Of a stretch of 64,000 nt of DNA, positions 46,763 through 56,189 are shown in pieces. Within the stretch, counting starts at the first letter, position 1. Every line of letters starts with the position of its first letter. The notes beneath the pieces were generated by a model, which saw only the letters and a list, made by a program, of their open reading frames with translations, made no database searches and was not told where the DNA came from. Source of the DNA: SAR202 cluster bacterium. GTDB lineage: Bacteria > Chloroflexota > Dehalococcoidia > Lucifugimonadales > UBA826. Position numbers and translations under genes: made by a program. The stretch lies in the NCBI GenBank assembly GCA_009392815.1, contig VFFS01000045.1, forward strand, positions 26,293 through 90,292. Reading direction: 5' to 3'.

Positions 46763-47713
46763 ATGAGCGTCACTGTAGGAAGTGGAAATTTCAAATATGA
46801 AGCTGTAGATATCTGGCCTACACTACCAGATGGCGCGAGATTAATAGAAACTCCTGGAGTAGCTGTAGATTCTCAAGATGAAATATACGCGTTCAGTCGA
46901 AATACAGACCATCCTGTGATGGTATTCGACAGGGATGGGAACTTCTTACGTGGCTTTGGCGCAGGAATATTCGGCAATCGTACACACGGTATATTTATAG
47001 GCCCTGACGACACTGTATATTGTGCTGACGACGGTATTCACACGATAACAAAATTTACCCGTGATGGAGAACTACTCATGACGATAGGTACTCCAGGTCA
47101 GGCATCCGAAATATGGAAGGGTGATCCATTTAACCGACCAACACATGCTGCGGTATCCAAGAAAAATGGAGATATATTTATCACGGATGGATATGGTAAT
47201 TTCAGAGTCCACAAATATTCTCCTGAAGGCCAGCACATTAAATCTTGGGGAGAACCCGGAATAGAGCCTGGCCAATTTCTACGACCACACAACATAGCAG
47301 TTGATAACGACGATAGAGTAATAGTGGCAGATCGTGAAGCACACCGAGTACAGGTGTTTGACACAGAGGGAAAAGTACTTGATGTATGGAATGACATATT
47401 CATGCCTAACGGACTAACTATAGGACCCGATGGAAACATATACATAGGCGAACTTCCAGGTGGCACCAGGGAGGATCCTACTCCCCCTAACCACGGTCAC
47501 AATATAAGCATAATCAGCCCATCAGGTGAAAAACTGGCACGAATAGGACATCCGGAAGAAGGGGAAGATCCGGGGAAATTTATAGCACCACATGGTGTAG
47601 GAGTTGATTCCCACGGTGACATTTACGTTGGAGAGGTGTCTTATACGATCCGGGGAAGCAACATGACTCCTCCAAAAGAGCTACGTTCGCTGAGCAAACT
47701 CAAAAAAATATAG
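46763..47713 (+). CDS. NHL-repeat beta-propeller protein
   Basis: 316 residues. About five or six NHL units, each with a pattern such as GPDDTVYCADDGIHTITKF or DNDDRVIVADREAHRVQVF, plus HNIAVDNDD and GVGVDSHGDIYVGEV. No signal peptide. AAGGAGC precedes the ATG. Relatives include SMP-30-type lactonases and amidating lyases, but the metal ligands of either are not obvious. It borders the catabolic island and may bind or hydrolyse a small molecule. Its end is 4 bases from the opposing GNAT gene. Confidence 0.88.
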   Translation: MSVTVGSGNFKYEAVDIWPTLPDGARLIETPGVAVDSQDEIYAFSRNTDHPVMVFDRDGNFLRGFGAGIFGNRTHGIFIGPDDTVYCADDGIHTITKFTRDGELLMTIGTPGQASEIWKGDPFNRPTHAAVSKKNGDIFITDGYGNFRVHKYSPEGQHIKSWGEPGIEPGQFLRPHNIAVDNDDRVIVADREAHRVQVFDTEGKVLDVWNDIFMPNGLTIGPDGNIYIGELPGGTREDPTPPNHGHNISIISPSGEKLARIGHPEEGEDPGKFIAPHGVGVDSHGDIYVGEVSYTIRGSNMTPPKELRSLSKLKKI

Positions 47714-47717
47714 GTGA

Positions 47718-48314
47718 TCAATCTCTTATCGTTGGATACGGCCAGCCGGAAGGAATTAATTGGGTGTCCTGGACCGTCTTATACACAGTCATCCCCCTTG
47801 CTTCATAATTAGCAAGGGCACGTGGATGGTCCAGGGTACAGGTGTGAAGCCAAACCCTGTCGGCTCCCAGTGCAAACGCTCTATGAAGACAGTCACCGAG
47901 TAAATATGACCCTAAACCTCTTCCAATTGCCTGGTCCATAAGACCAAAATAAGACACCTCGGTATCCATACAGAATTGACTGTCCAGCTCATAATAGCCT
48001 GCAATCTGGGAATCATTACCAGAATCTATCTCCAGTACCCAAAGCGTAACGTTAGGGTCACTAAATCGACTCTTCCACTGCTGCAAGCTCCAAAAATATC
48101 TATCGATCCAATACCAACTATGACCCACGCTCCGATATAGCCACTGCGAAAACCTAGGGTCTGGATTTACAACTTGATAAATCCGAACATGAGAAACATC
48201 AACTTCCCTGGTAAGTATCTCTTTTTCTGAAGTCAGTTCCAAAAAATGTACTGTTATTGGAATAGTCTCCCACGTAGTCGAATCTGTGGGAATCCCACTG
48301 CTCCCTCTTCTCAA
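47718..48314 (-). CDS. GNAT-family N-acetyltransferase
   Basis: 198 residues. The acetyl-CoA loop is IGRGLGSYLLGDC (about 135-147, Q/RxxGxG/A type). Before it comes the beta-strand WVLEIDSGNDSQIAGYYELD, after it VWLHTCTLDHPRALANYEARGM, the usual C-terminal GNAT layout. Start is TTG at 48314, 8 bases after the upstream enolase-superfamily gene; no better start is nearby. The first 35 residues are not family-like. Substrate unknown. Confidence 0.85.
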   Translation of the reverse strand: MRRGSSGIPTDSTTWETIPITVHFLELTSEKEILTREVDVSHVRIYQVVNPDPRFSQWLYRSVGHSWYWIDRYFWSLQQWKSRFSDPNVTLWVLEIDSGNDSQIAGYYELDSQFCMDTEVSYFGLMDQAIGRGLGSYLLGDCLHRAFALGADRVWLHTCTLDHPRALANYEARGMTVYKTVQDTQLIPSGWPYPTIRD

Positions 48315-48322
48315 GTTAAAAT

Positions 48323-49441
48323 TTACCCAACTTTATATTTATTCAAAACTTCCATGTTTAATTCAAAGCCTATACCTGGTCTATCGGGAACCGTTACATA
48401 TCCATCATCGTCCGGAACCATACGAGGCATAAACATATCAGCTCTTAGTGGATCAACTGCCACCGGATAATATTCAAGAAATTCTCCATGGGGAATCGCG
48501 GCAGCAAGAGGAAGTTGTAATTCCTGACATCCGTGCGGGGCCACAGACACTCCACGCTCTAACGCGAGGTCAGTAATATCTTTGGCGATGTCATAGCCTG
48601 GGCATATTGTGACATCAACATTCAAAATATCCGCACCATTATGATCCATAAGTGTTTCAAAATGAGACAGATGATATCCATTTTCCCCGGTTGCAATTTT
48701 TACATCTGAAGCGGCCTTTAGAGTCCCATGCTCTTTATACCTATGTATTGGCATGGGTTCCTCAAACCAATAAACTCCAAATTTTTGCAGCTCCTCAGAA
48801 AATTCTAAAGAAGTGCCTAAATCAAGAGCACAGTTTGCATCCACCATAAGTACAACATCATCACCCACTGCTTTACGGGCTGCTTCCACACGCTTCATGT
48901 CCCCGGCTACTCCCTGGTTAGGGTCACCGATCTTTATTTTCACAGCTCCAGCGTGCATTTCATTAACGTTAAAAAGTACTTCTTCCTGCAATTCCTCGAG
49001 TCCCTTACCTTCAGCATAATAGCCACCCGCTATGTATGTTCTGATACGATTCTGGACACCACCCAACAAATCATGTACAGACCTGCCTAGGGATTTACCT
49101 TTAATATCCCAACAAGCTATGTTTATCGCAGCCAAAACCTGTGTATTCACGCCACCTGGCCCTAGTATTTTTATGTGCTTCTCACCAAGGTCATGTGCAA
49201 TTGCACGTGTATCCATAGGGTCTCGACCAATCAAAAGCTCTCTAAAATATTCAACAAAAGGAGGGAATATAGCGAGGGGGCGTTCAGCCGCAGTCCCTCC
49301 GTTCCACCCATATCCTTCAATGCCTTCGTCGGTTTTGACTGTAACTTTGTGAAGCCGTCCTGGACCATAGAAGTGCCCTCCGTTCCATATCCCGGGACGC
49401 TCCCACTCAAATACTTCACTAACCACATCAATTATCTTCAT
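48323..49441 (-). CDS. Mandelate racemase/muconate lactonizing enzyme family protein (copy 1)
   Basis: 372 residues, enolase superfamily. N-terminal capping domain, then the barrel with VKIKIG (Lys base, about 167), metal ligands in VDANC (Asp), WFEEP (Glu) and ATGEN (Glu), and a histidine in VAPHG (about 318) as the other base. The shape suits an acid-sugar dehydratase. It is read with the GNAT gene. A second paralogue lies at 56190, with different KxH-type chemistry. Substrate not predictable. Confidence 0.9.
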   Translation of the reverse strand: MKIIDVVSEVFEWERPGIWNGGHFYGPGRLHKVTVKTDEGIEGYGWNGGTAAERPLAIFPPFVEYFRELLIGRDPMDTRAIAHDLGEKHIKILGPGGVNTQVLAAINIACWDIKGKSLGRSVHDLLGGVQNRIRTYIAGGYYAEGKGLEELQEEVLFNVNEMHAGAVKIKIGDPNQGVAGDMKRVEAARKAVGDDVVLMVDANCALDLGTSLEFSEELQKFGVYWFEEPMPIHRYKEHGTLKAASDVKIATGENGYHLSHFETLMDHNGADILNVDVTICPGYDIAKDITDLALERGVSVAPHGCQELQLPLAAAIPHGEFLEYYPVAVDPLRADMFMPRMVPDDDGYVTVPDRPGIGFELNMEVLNKYKVG

Positions 49442-49495
49442 TTTTAAAATCCTGTATTTTCCATTATCACCAATAAAAGGGATACTTCATTGTGC

Positions 49496-50368
49496 CTAAT
49501 GTAACGACCCTTTTCTAGCCCTAATATAGGCCTCTCCTCCATGTACTAAAGCACCCAAAACAATAAGTAGCAATCCCAACAATAATCCGCTACCCGGGTC
49601 CTCACCAAGCACAATCCAGGCAAGAGTCACACCGGCTGCCGGCTGGATAAAGTTAAAAAAAGTCACGGTTGAAGGTAAATATCGTTTTACAAGCCATGCA
49701 TTTGATAGAAATCCAAAGCCAGCGATAATCACTCCCTGATAGAGTAACGCTATCCAAAAACGAGTTTCCCAAGAATATGTTGGGTTCTCAAAAATATAAC
49801 TACCTATAACAAAAAATAAAGTCCCAACTACGAGCTGACTAAGTAACATTTTTGCTTCAGACATATTTTGAGTAAAGTTGGACATCAAAACCAACCTTAG
49901 CCCAAGCAATGCCGCAGAAGCTAAGCTCATAAAGTCACCGGTAAAAGTCTCTCCATCTGACGAGTTCCCGTCAAAACCAGTATCTCCAATAACTATCGCA
50001 AGAACTCCCGCATAGGAAAAAACAATGGCAACAATCTTCCATCTGTGTAATCTATCGGAGGGAACAATAAAATGAGCAAAAATAGCGGCCCAAATCGGGA
50101 AAGTTGCGTTAAGAGCGGTGGCATGACCCGCACTGGTGAAATGCTGACCATAATTCATGAGCATAATCTGAACAACAAAAAGCAGAGAAATCCACATTAA
50201 GGGAAGAATCTCTTTGGAAACCACCCGAAAGGAATCGCCTCTCCACACCATATATCCAATTGTCACAATGCCGCCCAGAACGAACCGCATCCAACCAACT
50301 TGCAAGGGAGCCCCATAACCTAAAGCTACCTTTATACTGACGTTATTCCCACCCCATATAAGAGCCAA
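49496..50368 (-). CDS. EamA/DMT-family transporter, N-terminus possibly longer
   Basis: 290 residues, about 9-10 helices in two EamA repeats. ALIWGGNNVSIKVAL is the conserved first repeat start, and PLQVGWMRFVLGG and NYGQHFTSAGHATALNATFPIW follow. The TTG at 50368 cuts through the first helix. The frame stays open for 29 more codons to a TGA at 50456-50458, with AAAGGA just inside it but only ATT or ATC as start codons. The real N-terminus is therefore probably longer. Metabolite exporter of unknown substrate. Confidence 0.85.
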   Translation of the reverse strand: MALIWGGNNVSIKVALGYGAPLQVGWMRFVLGGIVTIGYMVWRGDSFRVVSKEILPLMWISLLFVVQIMLMNYGQHFTSAGHATALNATFPIWAAIFAHFIVPSDRLHRWKIVAIVFSYAGVLAIVIGDTGFDGNSSDGETFTGDFMSLASAALLGLRLVLMSNFTQNMSEAKMLLSQLVVGTLFFVIGSYIFENPTYSWETRFWIALLYQGVIIAGFGFLSNAWLVKRYLPSTVTFFNFIQPAAGVTLAWIVLGEDPGSGLLLGLLLIVLGALVHGGEAYIRARKGSLH

Positions 50369-50575
50369 GAAAACATTAAAAATACTGGGAAATAGTCCAG
50401 CGGGCCTGCGCTTATCTTTGGCAGCAGATTCTAACTCGATTGTAATAATGTCCTTTCACAAAAGTTCTTTCATGATATTTCTATGATCGCCGAACCAAAT
50501 TTATGAGTTACAAACATTGATTCTACTCCACTTGGATCAATCGTCTTGTATTCTGCTATGCTTTGGTTCGCCAAA

Positions 50576-51640
50576 ATGACAAATCAACAAGAAATAAAAC
50601 TCACTGTCGTGGATCAATCTCCAGTACGCAAAGGGGGTACCTCTGCCGACGCACTTCTGGAGTCAGTGGAACTTGCCGTATGGGTTGAAAAGATTGGTTA
50701 CTCAAGATACTGGGTTGCGGAACACCACAACTCCAGTTCTTTTTCCGGAACAAGTCCGGAAATACTTATTGGTCAAATCGCGGCGAAAACAAGCTTTATA
50801 AGAGTGGGAAGCGCGGGAGTCATGCTCAGTCATTATTCCGCCTTAAAAGTTGCTGAACAATTCAGTGTTTTAGGTTCGTTCTACCCGGATCGCGTTGACC
50901 TTGGTATAGGTAGGGCTCCGGGAAGCGACAGGAAAACTGCTGCTGCACTGACATATCCGCGACCTACGATGGATGTGTATCAGGATTTTCCACAAATGGT
51001 TAGAGATCTAACTGAGTTTTTAAACGGTGGCATAAAGGAAGGTAACCCATTGTCGGGGATCGTTGCTCATCCCGGATCAGAAACAAATTCATCTCCAGAT
51101 ATTTGGTTATTGGGTTCAAGTGACTATAGCGCTCGCTTGGCTGCAGAGATGGGGTTGCCTTTCAGCTTTGCCGACTTCTTTGGAAACACCTCCGAATACG
51201 GACCACAAATATGTGATATGTACAGAAATGAATTTAAACCTTCATCATACCTCTCGGAACCCCAACTAAACGTTGGACTCCAGGTGATCTGCGCTCCAAC
51301 TGAAGAGGAAGCTCACTACATTGGTTCATCGAGAAATATGAACAAAATTATATCTCGCCTGGGATTATCTACACATGGCTTATTGCCTCCAGATGAGGCT
51401 ATTAACTGGCCTTTGGACACCCATGCGAAAGAGTATTTGAAATATGAAACACGAAGCTACATTGAGGGGGATCCCGAACAGGTAAGGGACGGAATATTAA
51501 AGGCAGCTAACCGATACAAAACCAACGACCTGGGAATAGTCTCAAACTGTTACGACTTTGGTCACCGAAAACGATCCTACCAGTTGGTAGCAGAATGTCT
51601 CGATGTAGCCAACACTGGTACGACTGCTAGCGCGACCTAG
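50576..51640 (+). CDS. Luciferase-like (LLM class) flavin-dependent oxidoreductase
   Basis: About 354 residues from the ATG at 50576; an earlier ATG at 50546 is possible. TIM-barrel with KLTVVDQSPVRKGG at the start, WVAEHHN (about 48-54) and LSHYSALKVAEQF, then the phosphate-side DLGIGRAPGSDR. Uses FMN or F420 to oxidise an organic substrate; in marine Chloroflexi these enzymes are linked to recalcitrant organic matter (from memory). It shares its stop CTAG with the opposing MFS gene. Confidence 0.9.
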   Translation: MTNQQEIKLTVVDQSPVRKGGTSADALLESVELAVWVEKIGYSRYWVAEHHNSSSFSGTSPEILIGQIAAKTSFIRVGSAGVMLSHYSALKVAEQFSVLGSFYPDRVDLGIGRAPGSDRKTAAALTYPRPTMDVYQDFPQMVRDLTEFLNGGIKEGNPLSGIVAHPGSETNSSPDIWLLGSSDYSARLAAEMGLPFSFADFFGNTSEYGPQICDMYRNEFKPSSYLSEPQLNVGLQVICAPTEEEAHYIGSSRNMNKIISRLGLSTHGLLPPDEAINWPLDTHAKEYLKYETRSYIEGDPEQVRDGILKAANRYKTNDLGIVSNCYDFGHRKRSYQLVAECLDVANTGTTASAT

Positions 51641-52959
51641 GAGCCAACAACAGATGTATTTGGAGAGCTAGGTTTTTTCGCAAAGAAAAAACAAATTCCT
51701 CCAAACATGCAGAGCACTCCTAGAACACCAAATGCAATAGTGTAATCACCTTTCCAGTCCCTCATAAAACCTGCAAAAACGGGCCCAATAAGTAACAGTA
51801 CATTCATAGGAACTTGGGAAATACCCATTATCTTTCCAAAATTCTTCCTGCCAAAATAATCCCCTCTAATCGCGGCAGAAATTGGATTTCGACCACCAAA
51901 GCCAATACCAAACAATAGGGCAAAGCCGTAGGCCACTAATAGGGTTGGGGGTCCAAAAGTCAACAATAGAACCCCTAATGCCTGGGACATGGTGAATACC
52001 ATAAGAGCCACATTTTTAGGAACACGGTCCCCAACGTACCCCCCAATTAGTTGAAATATCATCGACACTCCAGTGTATCCAGATACGACATAGGCTGCGG
52101 TCTGTATGCTATACCCTTCATCCGTCATCATCGGAGCAAGGTGAAGCATCAAGGCAAGCAAGACCATAGATGTGAACCCATGGCCAAAACTAATAAGCCA
52201 AAACGATGGCTCCTTTAGAGCCTGAGAAACGGTAAAATCGATTTGTTCTGTCCCAGCTTTTATTGCCTCCTCTTTATGTTTCATAGCCTCTTCAGGAGTA
52301 TCCCCATCGGGCAAAAGACCATATTCTTCCGGTTTATTTCTGATTAATCTCGTAATAGGAAAAGCCACCAAAATTAAAACGATCCCTAATACAAGTGATG
52401 TATTACTCCATCCAAATCTTTCTGGAAAGTCTGGATCCATTAGCCAAGCCAAAAAAGGAACCAAAAGTAATGATCCAAGTCTGGAAACAGAGTTTCCCAG
52501 GCCCATTGCCATTGACCTTCTTCTCACAAACCAATTATTAATCATTGTATTCAGAGCTAGCCAACTACCCAGTCCTTGACCGAGCGCAATAACCAGGTAG
52601 GCAAGATAGAAAACAAAAAGATGATTGATACGGCTAAAAATTATCCAGCCCACGGCCATAATCAACATGCCAATAAGCACCATGCGTCGGGTTCCAAACT
52701 TATCAATTAGATAACCCTCCAGAGGACCAAGTATTCCCCCTTCGACTCTGGTAAAAGTTAATGCCAATGAGAGCTTGGTACGGTTCCATCCAAAGGCGTT
52801 CTCCATGGCGACCGCCCATATCCCCATTGCATGAAACAAGGGTGTAGTGGCAACCAGCATTACTGTTCCAAAAACTGGAATCAGATACCAGCCGTAGTAA
52901 CGTCCTTTTGGGGAAGAGTCCGTCTTATACGAAGACCCCGTATCTTCATCACCTACCAT
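51637..52959 (-). CDS. MFS transporter, monocarboxylate/oxalate-formate (OFA/MCT) type
   Basis: 440 residues, 12 helices. N-terminal GWYLIPVFGTVMLV, loop DKFGTRRMVLIG (about 85-96), then AYLVIALGQGLGSWLALNTMI, and a central hydrophilic loop (about 205-250, NKPEEYGLLPDGDTPEEA). The pattern matches the MCT/OFA branch, which usually carries organic anions. It sits between the flavin monooxygenase and the sulfatase. Paralogue of the MFS at 58840. Confidence 0.88.
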   Translation of the reverse strand: MVGDEDTGSSYKTDSSPKGRYYGWYLIPVFGTVMLVATTPLFHAMGIWAVAMENAFGWNRTKLSLALTFTRVEGGILGPLEGYLIDKFGTRRMVLIGMLIMAVGWIIFSRINHLFVFYLAYLVIALGQGLGSWLALNTMINNWFVRRRSMAMGLGNSVSRLGSLLLVPFLAWLMDPDFPERFGWSNTSLVLGIVLILVAFPITRLIRNKPEEYGLLPDGDTPEEAMKHKEEAIKAGTEQIDFTVSQALKEPSFWLISFGHGFTSMVLLALMLHLAPMMTDEGYSIQTAAYVVSGYTGVSMIFQLIGGYVGDRVPKNVALMVFTMSQALGVLLLTFGPPTLLVAYGFALLFGIGFGGRNPISAAIRGDYFGRKNFGKIMGISQVPMNVLLLIGPVFAGFMRDWKGDYTIAFGVLGVLCMFGGICFFFAKKPSSPNTSVVGS

Positions 52960-53238
52960 TAGTTGAATACCCGTGCAGATGAATTAACAGATAGAAAAAT
53001 AAGCAATTTCTTATGACTTTCGGTAACGATAGATTTACAGCAACTTAAAGAACAATTTAGTTTAATCACGCAAGCAATTCGCAATAAAATGCAGGAATTG
53101 AGATTCCCTAATACTAATGCAATATTATCGGTCAGTCCACTAATGTATCAAAAAAATACAGGAGAATATTAGTGATTAGCCAAAAAAACTAATCTATATT
53201 TATATCAGTATTTCCACGACTATTTTATTTTGTTAATC

Positions 53239-54873
53239 ATGGTGAATTTAATGAATACGCGTCCAAATTTTATCTTGATCCTAGCCGACGATATGGGATA
53301 TTCCGATCTGGGTTGTTTCGGTTCTGAAATAGACACCCCCAACATTGATTCTTTGGCCAAAAATGGGTTGCGATTTTCTCAAATGTACAACTCCGCTCGA
53401 TGCTGCCCATCACGAGCCGCATTACTAACGGGTTTGAATCCTCAGCAAACTGGGATCGGCCACATGGTTAATGATATGGGAATACCGGCATACCAAGGTT
53501 ATTTAAACAACGACTGCGCCACTATAGCTGAAGTCCTCAAAACAAACGGATATACAACACTGATGTCTGGAAAATGGCATGTAGGAGGATCCTACAACCT
53601 GTTGGATGAAAACACTTGGAATCCAGGGGACCAGCGGCATCCGACACCAATTCAAAGGGGATTCGATCAGTTCTATGGAATAGTTGCCGGAGCAGCTAAT
53701 TTTTTTCATCCTAGAACATTGATGGAAAACGAAACACTTATCGACATTGACCCACCCGACTTCTATCTTACAGATGCAATCAGCGAAAACGCTATCTCAA
53801 TGATAACGAAAGCATCAGCCGAAGATAATCCTTTTTTTCTGCACGTTGCCTACACAGCCCCACATTGGCCACTTCATGCTCTTGAGGAAGATATAGCTAA
53901 ATATAGAGGAACTTACAGTAGAGGATGGGATTCTCTACGAAAAAATCGACATGAAGAACAGAAAGGTATGGGAATTGTTGATAAAAATTGGGACATTTCT
54001 CCCCGAGATTCTTCTTCACGCCCTTGGGAAGAAGCTCAAGACAAAGAATGGGAAGACTCAAGGATGGCGACATACTCCGCCATGATCGATCGAATGGACC
54101 AGGGAATCGGAAAAATAGTGAGTAAATTGAAAGAACTTGGTGAAGACAAGAATACGGTGATTATGTTTTTGTCCGACAATGGTGGATGTGCTGAATTTCT
54201 TGCTGAAGATACCAATAGACCTGATCCATCACAATATTCATCTCCAACAAGAGATGGTAGACCCGTGACTGTCGGCAACAGGAAGGATATCGAACCTGGC
54301 CCCGATACAACTTTCATGAGTTATGACCTAGCCTGGGCAAACGCCAGTAACACTCCATTTCGCAGATTCAAAAGATGGACCCATGAGGGAGGGATTTCGA
54401 CACCGTTTATCTTGAGCTGGCCGGAAAAAATTTCCAAACCATCAATAATCAGCGAAGCAACCCACATTATCGACATATCCGCCACCATTTATGAGGCAGC
54501 CAACGCTAGGTATCCCTCAGAAATAAATGGCAACGCCACCAAGCCTCTAGAAGGACGCAGTTTCATGCAAGCAATTGAGTCAGATTCATGGGAAAGAAAA
54601 GACCCAATTTATTGGGAACATGAGGGAAGCAAAGCCATGAGATATGGAGAGTGGAAATTAGTCAGCGAAGTCGGTCATAACTGGGAGTTATATAACATGC
54701 TAGAAGACCGGACAGAGTTATCAAACCTTATTGATGGAGAAAATGACCGGTTCAAGGAAATGCTTAATTCATATAAGGAATGGATGGAACGATGCGAAGT
54801 CCAGAATTGGCCACTACCAGGCCATTTATGGAATCCGGAGATGATATCTTCACATGCCCATAGATCAGGGTAA
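53239..54873 (+). CDS. Sulfatase (arylsulfatase family)
   Basis: About 545 residues (start ATG 53239; TTG 53230 and ATG 53251 are alternatives). ILILADDMGYSDLGCFGSE holds the first two metal aspartates. NSARCCPSRAALLTGL (about 53-68) holds the CxPSR formylglycine site, so a formylglycine-generating enzyme is needed. Also MSGKWHVGG (catalytic Lys), HVAYTAPHWP and MFLSDNGG. No signal peptide is visible, so the enzyme looks cytoplasmic. It would release sulfate from an organic sulfate ester, fitting a marine setting. The 270 bases before it hold no gene. Confidence 0.93.
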   Translation: MVNLMNTRPNFILILADDMGYSDLGCFGSEIDTPNIDSLAKNGLRFSQMYNSARCCPSRAALLTGLNPQQTGIGHMVNDMGIPAYQGYLNNDCATIAEVLKTNGYTTLMSGKWHVGGSYNLLDENTWNPGDQRHPTPIQRGFDQFYGIVAGAANFFHPRTLMENETLIDIDPPDFYLTDAISENAISMITKASAEDNPFFLHVAYTAPHWPLHALEEDIAKYRGTYSRGWDSLRKNRHEEQKGMGIVDKNWDISPRDSSSRPWEEAQDKEWEDSRMATYSAMIDRMDQGIGKIVSKLKELGEDKNTVIMFLSDNGGCAEFLAEDTNRPDPSQYSSPTRDGRPVTVGNRKDIEPGPDTTFMSYDLAWANASNTPFRRFKRWTHEGGISTPFILSWPEKISKPSIISEATHIIDISATIYEAANARYPSEINGNATKPLEGRSFMQAIESDSWERKDPIYWEHEGSKAMRYGEWKLVSEVGHNWELYNMLEDRTELSNLIDGENDRFKEMLNSYKEWMERCEVQNWPLPGHLWNPEMISSHAHRSG

Positions 54874-54878
54874 CTTAG

Positions 54879-56147
54879 TTATTCTTGCTCTCTTATCCTT
54901 TTTGAACCCATGAGAAAAATCAGGGAAATAATAATCCCAAAAAGACCCATTGCAGCCAATGCCCAACGCGGAGATGTAGAGTCGGCAAACCAGCCTATTG
55001 CCAAACTAAAAAAAATCACCATCCCCATCACGATTCTATAAACGCTGGTAACCCTGACTCTGTATTCATCATCAGTCAAAATTTGTGTTAGAACCCCGTT
55101 TGTCGTTCTAAACATCGTCTGTGTAGCTCCAAAAAATGCCAACACAATAAATGCCAGAGGCATCCAAATGGACTGACTCAGCGCAAGGGTCAAAACTGCA
55201 CTAGCTAAGGCTGCAATAAGGCAAGCCATTCCTCTTTTTTTCGGGAATCCGAAAGCCGAAAGCAAAAATACCATTGCAAGGCCCCCTGCTCCATTAACAG
55301 CCATAAAATAGCCACCAAAATCAGGGCCTTGCTGAAGGACAACTGCGGTAAACATTGGCAAAAGGAAAAGAACAGGATGGCAAACTATATTCGGCGCTGA
55401 GGACAAACCAATCATCAACGCAAGAACTCTTTGTTTTTTCCATAAGTATTTGAAACCATCTACCATATCCGCAAAAAAACCGATAATACCGGGTGCAGGA
55501 TCAAATTTAGCCTGCTTGAATGGTGTTTTCATTGGTATAAGAGCCGCTGCTACGCCCAAATACAGCATGGCCTCGATTGTAAAATTCCAGAAAAACCCGA
55601 GTGAAGCAACGATAATACCCCCCACAAATGGTCCTATCATTCGAGTTCCAGGAATAGTCAAAACATTAGTCGCATATGCATTGCTTAGAGAGTCAGAATG
55701 CACTGTGTTAGCAATAAGTGCTTGCCTTACGGGCATCTTAATAGACTCACAACTTCCAGCCAGAAAAGCATAAGCAAATGCATGCCACACTTCCACCAAA
55801 TCCATTCTCACTAGCCATGCAAAAGACAGGGCAAGTAATGCCATGAAGATTTCTATGCAAATCATGAGTTTGCGTCGGTCTAGCCGGTCCCCAATGACTC
55901 CACCCCATGGGCCTATAAGTATCCCTGGAAGAGCTGCTGTCCCACCAACACCAACAACTAATAGCGCCGAGTTAGAGCCACCTTCGGAGAGATGCTTTAC
56001 CAGCCAGCCAAGCGTTAATAGTTGGAGCCACTGAGCCGTGTTTCCAAAAAAATTGGCCGTCCAAAGAAACCTATAGTTGCGATACGCTCTCCATGAATCC
56101 AGAGTCTGAATCCGAGGCATACTGATGCGGAGACCTATTTTAAACAA
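54879..56147 (-). CDS. MFS transporter, EntS/DHA-like
   Basis: 422 residues, 12 helices. YRNYRFLWTANFFGNTAQWLQLLTLGWLVKHL (read in pieces) opens the EntS/MefA-like branch; GGVIGDRLDRRKLMI is the MFS loop. TTG 56147 or ATG 56120 could be the start. Its end is 6 bases from the end of the sulfatase gene. Likely exporter; substrate unknown. Confidence 0.88.
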   Translation of the reverse strand: MFKIGLRISMPRIQTLDSWRAYRNYRFLWTANFFGNTAQWLQLLTLGWLVKHLSEGGSNSALLVVGVGGTAALPGILIGPWGGVIGDRLDRRKLMICIEIFMALLALSFAWLVRMDLVEVWHAFAYAFLAGSCESIKMPVRQALIANTVHSDSLSNAYATNVLTIPGTRMIGPFVGGIIVASLGFFWNFTIEAMLYLGVAAALIPMKTPFKQAKFDPAPGIIGFFADMVDGFKYLWKKQRVLALMIGLSSAPNIVCHPVLFLLPMFTAVVLQQGPDFGGYFMAVNGAGGLAMVFLLSAFGFPKKRGMACLIAALASAVLTLALSQSIWMPLAFIVLAFFGATQTMFRTTNGVLTQILTDDEYRVRVTSVYRIVMGMVIFFSLAIGWFADSTSPRWALAAMGLFGIIISLIFLMGSKRIREQE

Positions 56148-56189
56148 CCTTTCCCAGGAATATTAATTTCCGTAAGTAGTAGCAAATTA

